Shown: piece after piece, positions 62,807-64,000 of the stretch
How the letters are laid out: the number at the start of each line of letters is the position of its first letter
Position numbering within the stretch: position 1 is the first letter of the stretch
Origin: CAZADS01 sp964483985
GTDB lineage: Bacteria; Pseudomonadota; Alphaproteobacteria; Thalassobaculales; Thalassobaculaceae
Direction: 5' to 3'
DNA: 64,000 nucleotides
Assembly: GCA_964483985.1 (NCBI GenBank)
Contig: CAZADS010000008.1
Span: forward strand, 1 to 64,000
Position numbers and translations under genes: made by a program
The notes under the pieces: model-generated
What the model was told of the DNA's origin: nothing
What the model saw: only the letters and a program-made list of their open reading frames with translations
Database searches by the model: none

Positions 62807-63700
62807 GTGGGAATAATTTCTGCGGTTGAGCAGACCAAATATTTTTTAAATGTCAAGGGTCTGCAGATGGCGTTTGTTGAAATTGGGACTGGCGATCCGA
62901 TAGTATTCTTGCACGGCAATCCAACATCATCTTATTTGTGGAGGAACATTATTCCCTATTTAGAGAATAAAGGTAGGTGCCTTGCTCCCGACCTTATTGG
63001 AATGGGAGATTCGGATAAGTTGGAAAAATCTGGGCCAGATTGCTATCGATTTATTGAACATCGTGAGTATCTTGATCTTCTGTTAGAAGAACTAAATGTT
63101 GGTAGTAATGTCACACTGATCTTACATGACTGGGGTTCAGCTCTAGGGTTTGATTGGGCTCGGCGCCACCCAGATCGGATTAAGGGAATAGCTTATATGG
63201 AGGCCGTAGTTTGCCCTATGAAATGGGATGACTTCAATCAACAAGCTCGTGGTGTATTCGAAGGATTTCGTTCCACAAATGGCGACAAAATGGTGTTAGA
63301 AAAAAATGTTTTCGTTGAGCGAATACTGCCAGGGTCCATTCTACGTGCTTTAACCGAAGAAGAAATGGCCGTATACCGACGTCCATACCTAGATATTGGC
63401 GAAAGTCGAAGACCTACACTTACATGGCCTCGTGAAATTCCTTTGGACGGAAAACCGCAAGACGTGGTGAAGATTTGTAATAGTTATGCTAGCTGGTTAT
63501 CAAAATCAGATGTACCTAAACTATTTATTAATGCTGACCCTGGCGCTATTCTGATCGGTCCACAGAGGGAGTTTTGTAGGTCGTGGCCAAACCAACGAGA
63601 AGTCACGGTTAAAGGTATACACTTCATTCAGGAAGATGCCCCTCATAAAATTGGTCAAGCAATAGCTGAATGGATTTCGAGCCTCCCCCAATACCAGTAG
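62807..63700 (+). CDS. Haloalkane dehalogenase, LinB-like (subfamily II)
   Basis: Hydrolyses carbon-halogen bonds to alcohol and halide. 297 residues, alpha/beta hydrolase. The complete catalytic set is present: nucleophile Asp108 and halide-binding Trp109 in HDWGSALGF, Asn38 in HGNPTSSYLW, acid Glu132 in IAYMEAVV, and His272 in IHFIQEDAPHKIG. These fall at the same residue numbers as in Sphingobium LinB (from memory), and the sequence is close to it along its length. The start is GTG with AGGAGA upstream. Natural substrates may be marine organohalides (inference). Confidence 0.92.
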   Translation: MGIISAVEQTKYFLNVKGLQMAFVEIGTGDPIVFLHGNPTSSYLWRNIIPYLENKGRCLAPDLIGMGDSDKLEKSGPDCYRFIEHREYLDLLLEELNVGSNVTLILHDWGSALGFDWARRHPDRIKGIAYMEAVVCPMKWDDFNQQARGVFEGFRSTNGDKMVLEKNVFVERILPGSILRALTEEEMAVYRRPYLDIGESRRPTLTWPREIPLDGKPQDVVKICNSYASWLSKSDVPKLFINADPGAILIGPQREFCRSWPNQREVTVKGIHFIQEDAPHKIGQAIAEWISSLPQYQ

Positions 63701-63822
63701 CAGCTTTGCCGTCAATTATTTGACTGTCCCTTCGACGAGATTGTTCACAATCAATTGATGTTGCTACTGCATGGGCTAGAAAACCAAGTAAAATTGAATT
63801 CTCTATAGTTCCACAAAGGTTA

Positions 63823-64000
63823 TCAGGCTTGAGAACTTGTTCTTGTCTCGACTCGATTGAACCAAGCAGTTAGATTTTGATGATTGGGACTTAGCGGTTG
63901 GCCGACGCGATTTCCAAATACCACAAAACAAAATAATAGTATGTCTGCCAAAGTAAATCGGTTGCCACACACCCATATATTATTTCCCATTTGGCTATTC
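63823..64000 (-). CDS. Glutathione S-transferase, C-terminal end (runs off the window)
   Basis: The last 59 or so codons, ending in TGA at 63823-63825. NRFTLADILLFCF is the signature of the all-helical C-terminal GST domain (substrate pocket), preceded by MGNNIWVCG and followed by HQNLTAWFNRVETR. The thioredoxin-like N-terminal domain lies beyond base 64000, so the class cannot be given. It is convergent with the dehalogenase gene. Confidence 0.75.
   Translation of the reverse strand, partial: NSQMGNNIWVCGNRFTLADILLFCFVVFGNRVGQPLSPNHQNLTAWFNRVETRTSSQA

Noticed and set aside
1..64000. tRNA genes, CRISPR arrays, insertion sequences, prophage
   Set aside because: I scanned the gaps for T-loop patterns, regularly spaced repeats and transposase or phage genes and found none; this was by eye only.

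Overview
The window reads as a stretch of an AT-rich (roughly 40% GC by eye) alphaproteobacterial chromosome, most likely an uncultured marine Rhodospirillales-type organism. The call rests on gene content and order: carA-carB; a divergent secA / peptidylprolyl isomerase-argJ-mutT block; lysC-rodZ-ispG-...-prfA-prmC-DUF4167-clpB; serC-serA-hisZ-purA; and rluD-rpoH with a divergent small membrane protein. RpoH-type sigma32, DUF4167, DUF1178 and an HTH_25/RodZ protein all fit that group. I see no rRNA or tRNA genes, CRISPR arrays, prophage or insertion sequences.

Layout. 1-2.3 kb: carAB (minus), with carB interrupted by an in-frame TGA where the family has a Gly codon. 2.5-7.7 kb: GatB/YqeY protein, a glutamine synthetase-family ligase, an exported dienelactone-hydrolase-like protein and a flavin monooxygenase with an NTF2-like N-terminus. 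7.8-19.1 kb: a long minus-strand housekeeping run (clpB, DUF4167, prmC, prfA, hemA, ispG, rodZ, lysC). It carries a glutamyl-tRNA reductase, which is unexpected in a class that normally makes 5-aminolevulinate by ALA synthase. 19.3-28.9 kb: ubiG, DUF1178, a small methyltransferase, a frameshifted crotonase, a cyclase-family hydrolase, mutT, argJ, a parvulin and secA. 28.9-33 kb: an accessory patch (TPR/2OG-Fe(II) oxygenase, cupin, homogentisate-dioxygenase-like protein, an orphan hypothetical). 33.4-44.6 kb: serine, histidine and adenine nucleotide synthesis, then a tail-anchored pseudokinase followed by a three-helix membrane protein, then rpoH and rluD. 45-48.3 kb: threonine aldolase, a type III CoA-transferase and a CoA-ester lyase. 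48.4-49.3 kb: a decayed MDR dehydrogenase. 49.5-64 kb: ettA, mlaC/mlaA, a BASS-like transporter, a thioesterase, a ClC protein, a UvrD-type helicase, prmA, an aminopeptidase P with an extra N-terminal domain, a PaaG-like crotonase, a LinB-like haloalkane dehalogenase, and the C-terminal end of a glutathione S-transferase running off the window.

How the genes work together: the core is biosynthesis (carbamoyl phosphate, aspartate family, arginine, serine, histidine, purines, isoprenoids, tetrapyrroles, ubiquinone), translation termination and protein modification (prfA, prmC, prmA, ettA), secretion and envelope maintenance (secA, parvulin, mlaA/mlaC, rodZ) and heat-shock control (rpoH, clpB). 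Between these blocks sit catabolic genes for small acids, aromatics and organohalides. The strongest candidate for something undescribed is the pseudokinase plus membrane-protein pair at about 39.9-42.6 kb. Other points worth checking are the C5-pathway hemA, three damaged genes, and a perfect 20-bp-stem hairpin covering the end of rluD.
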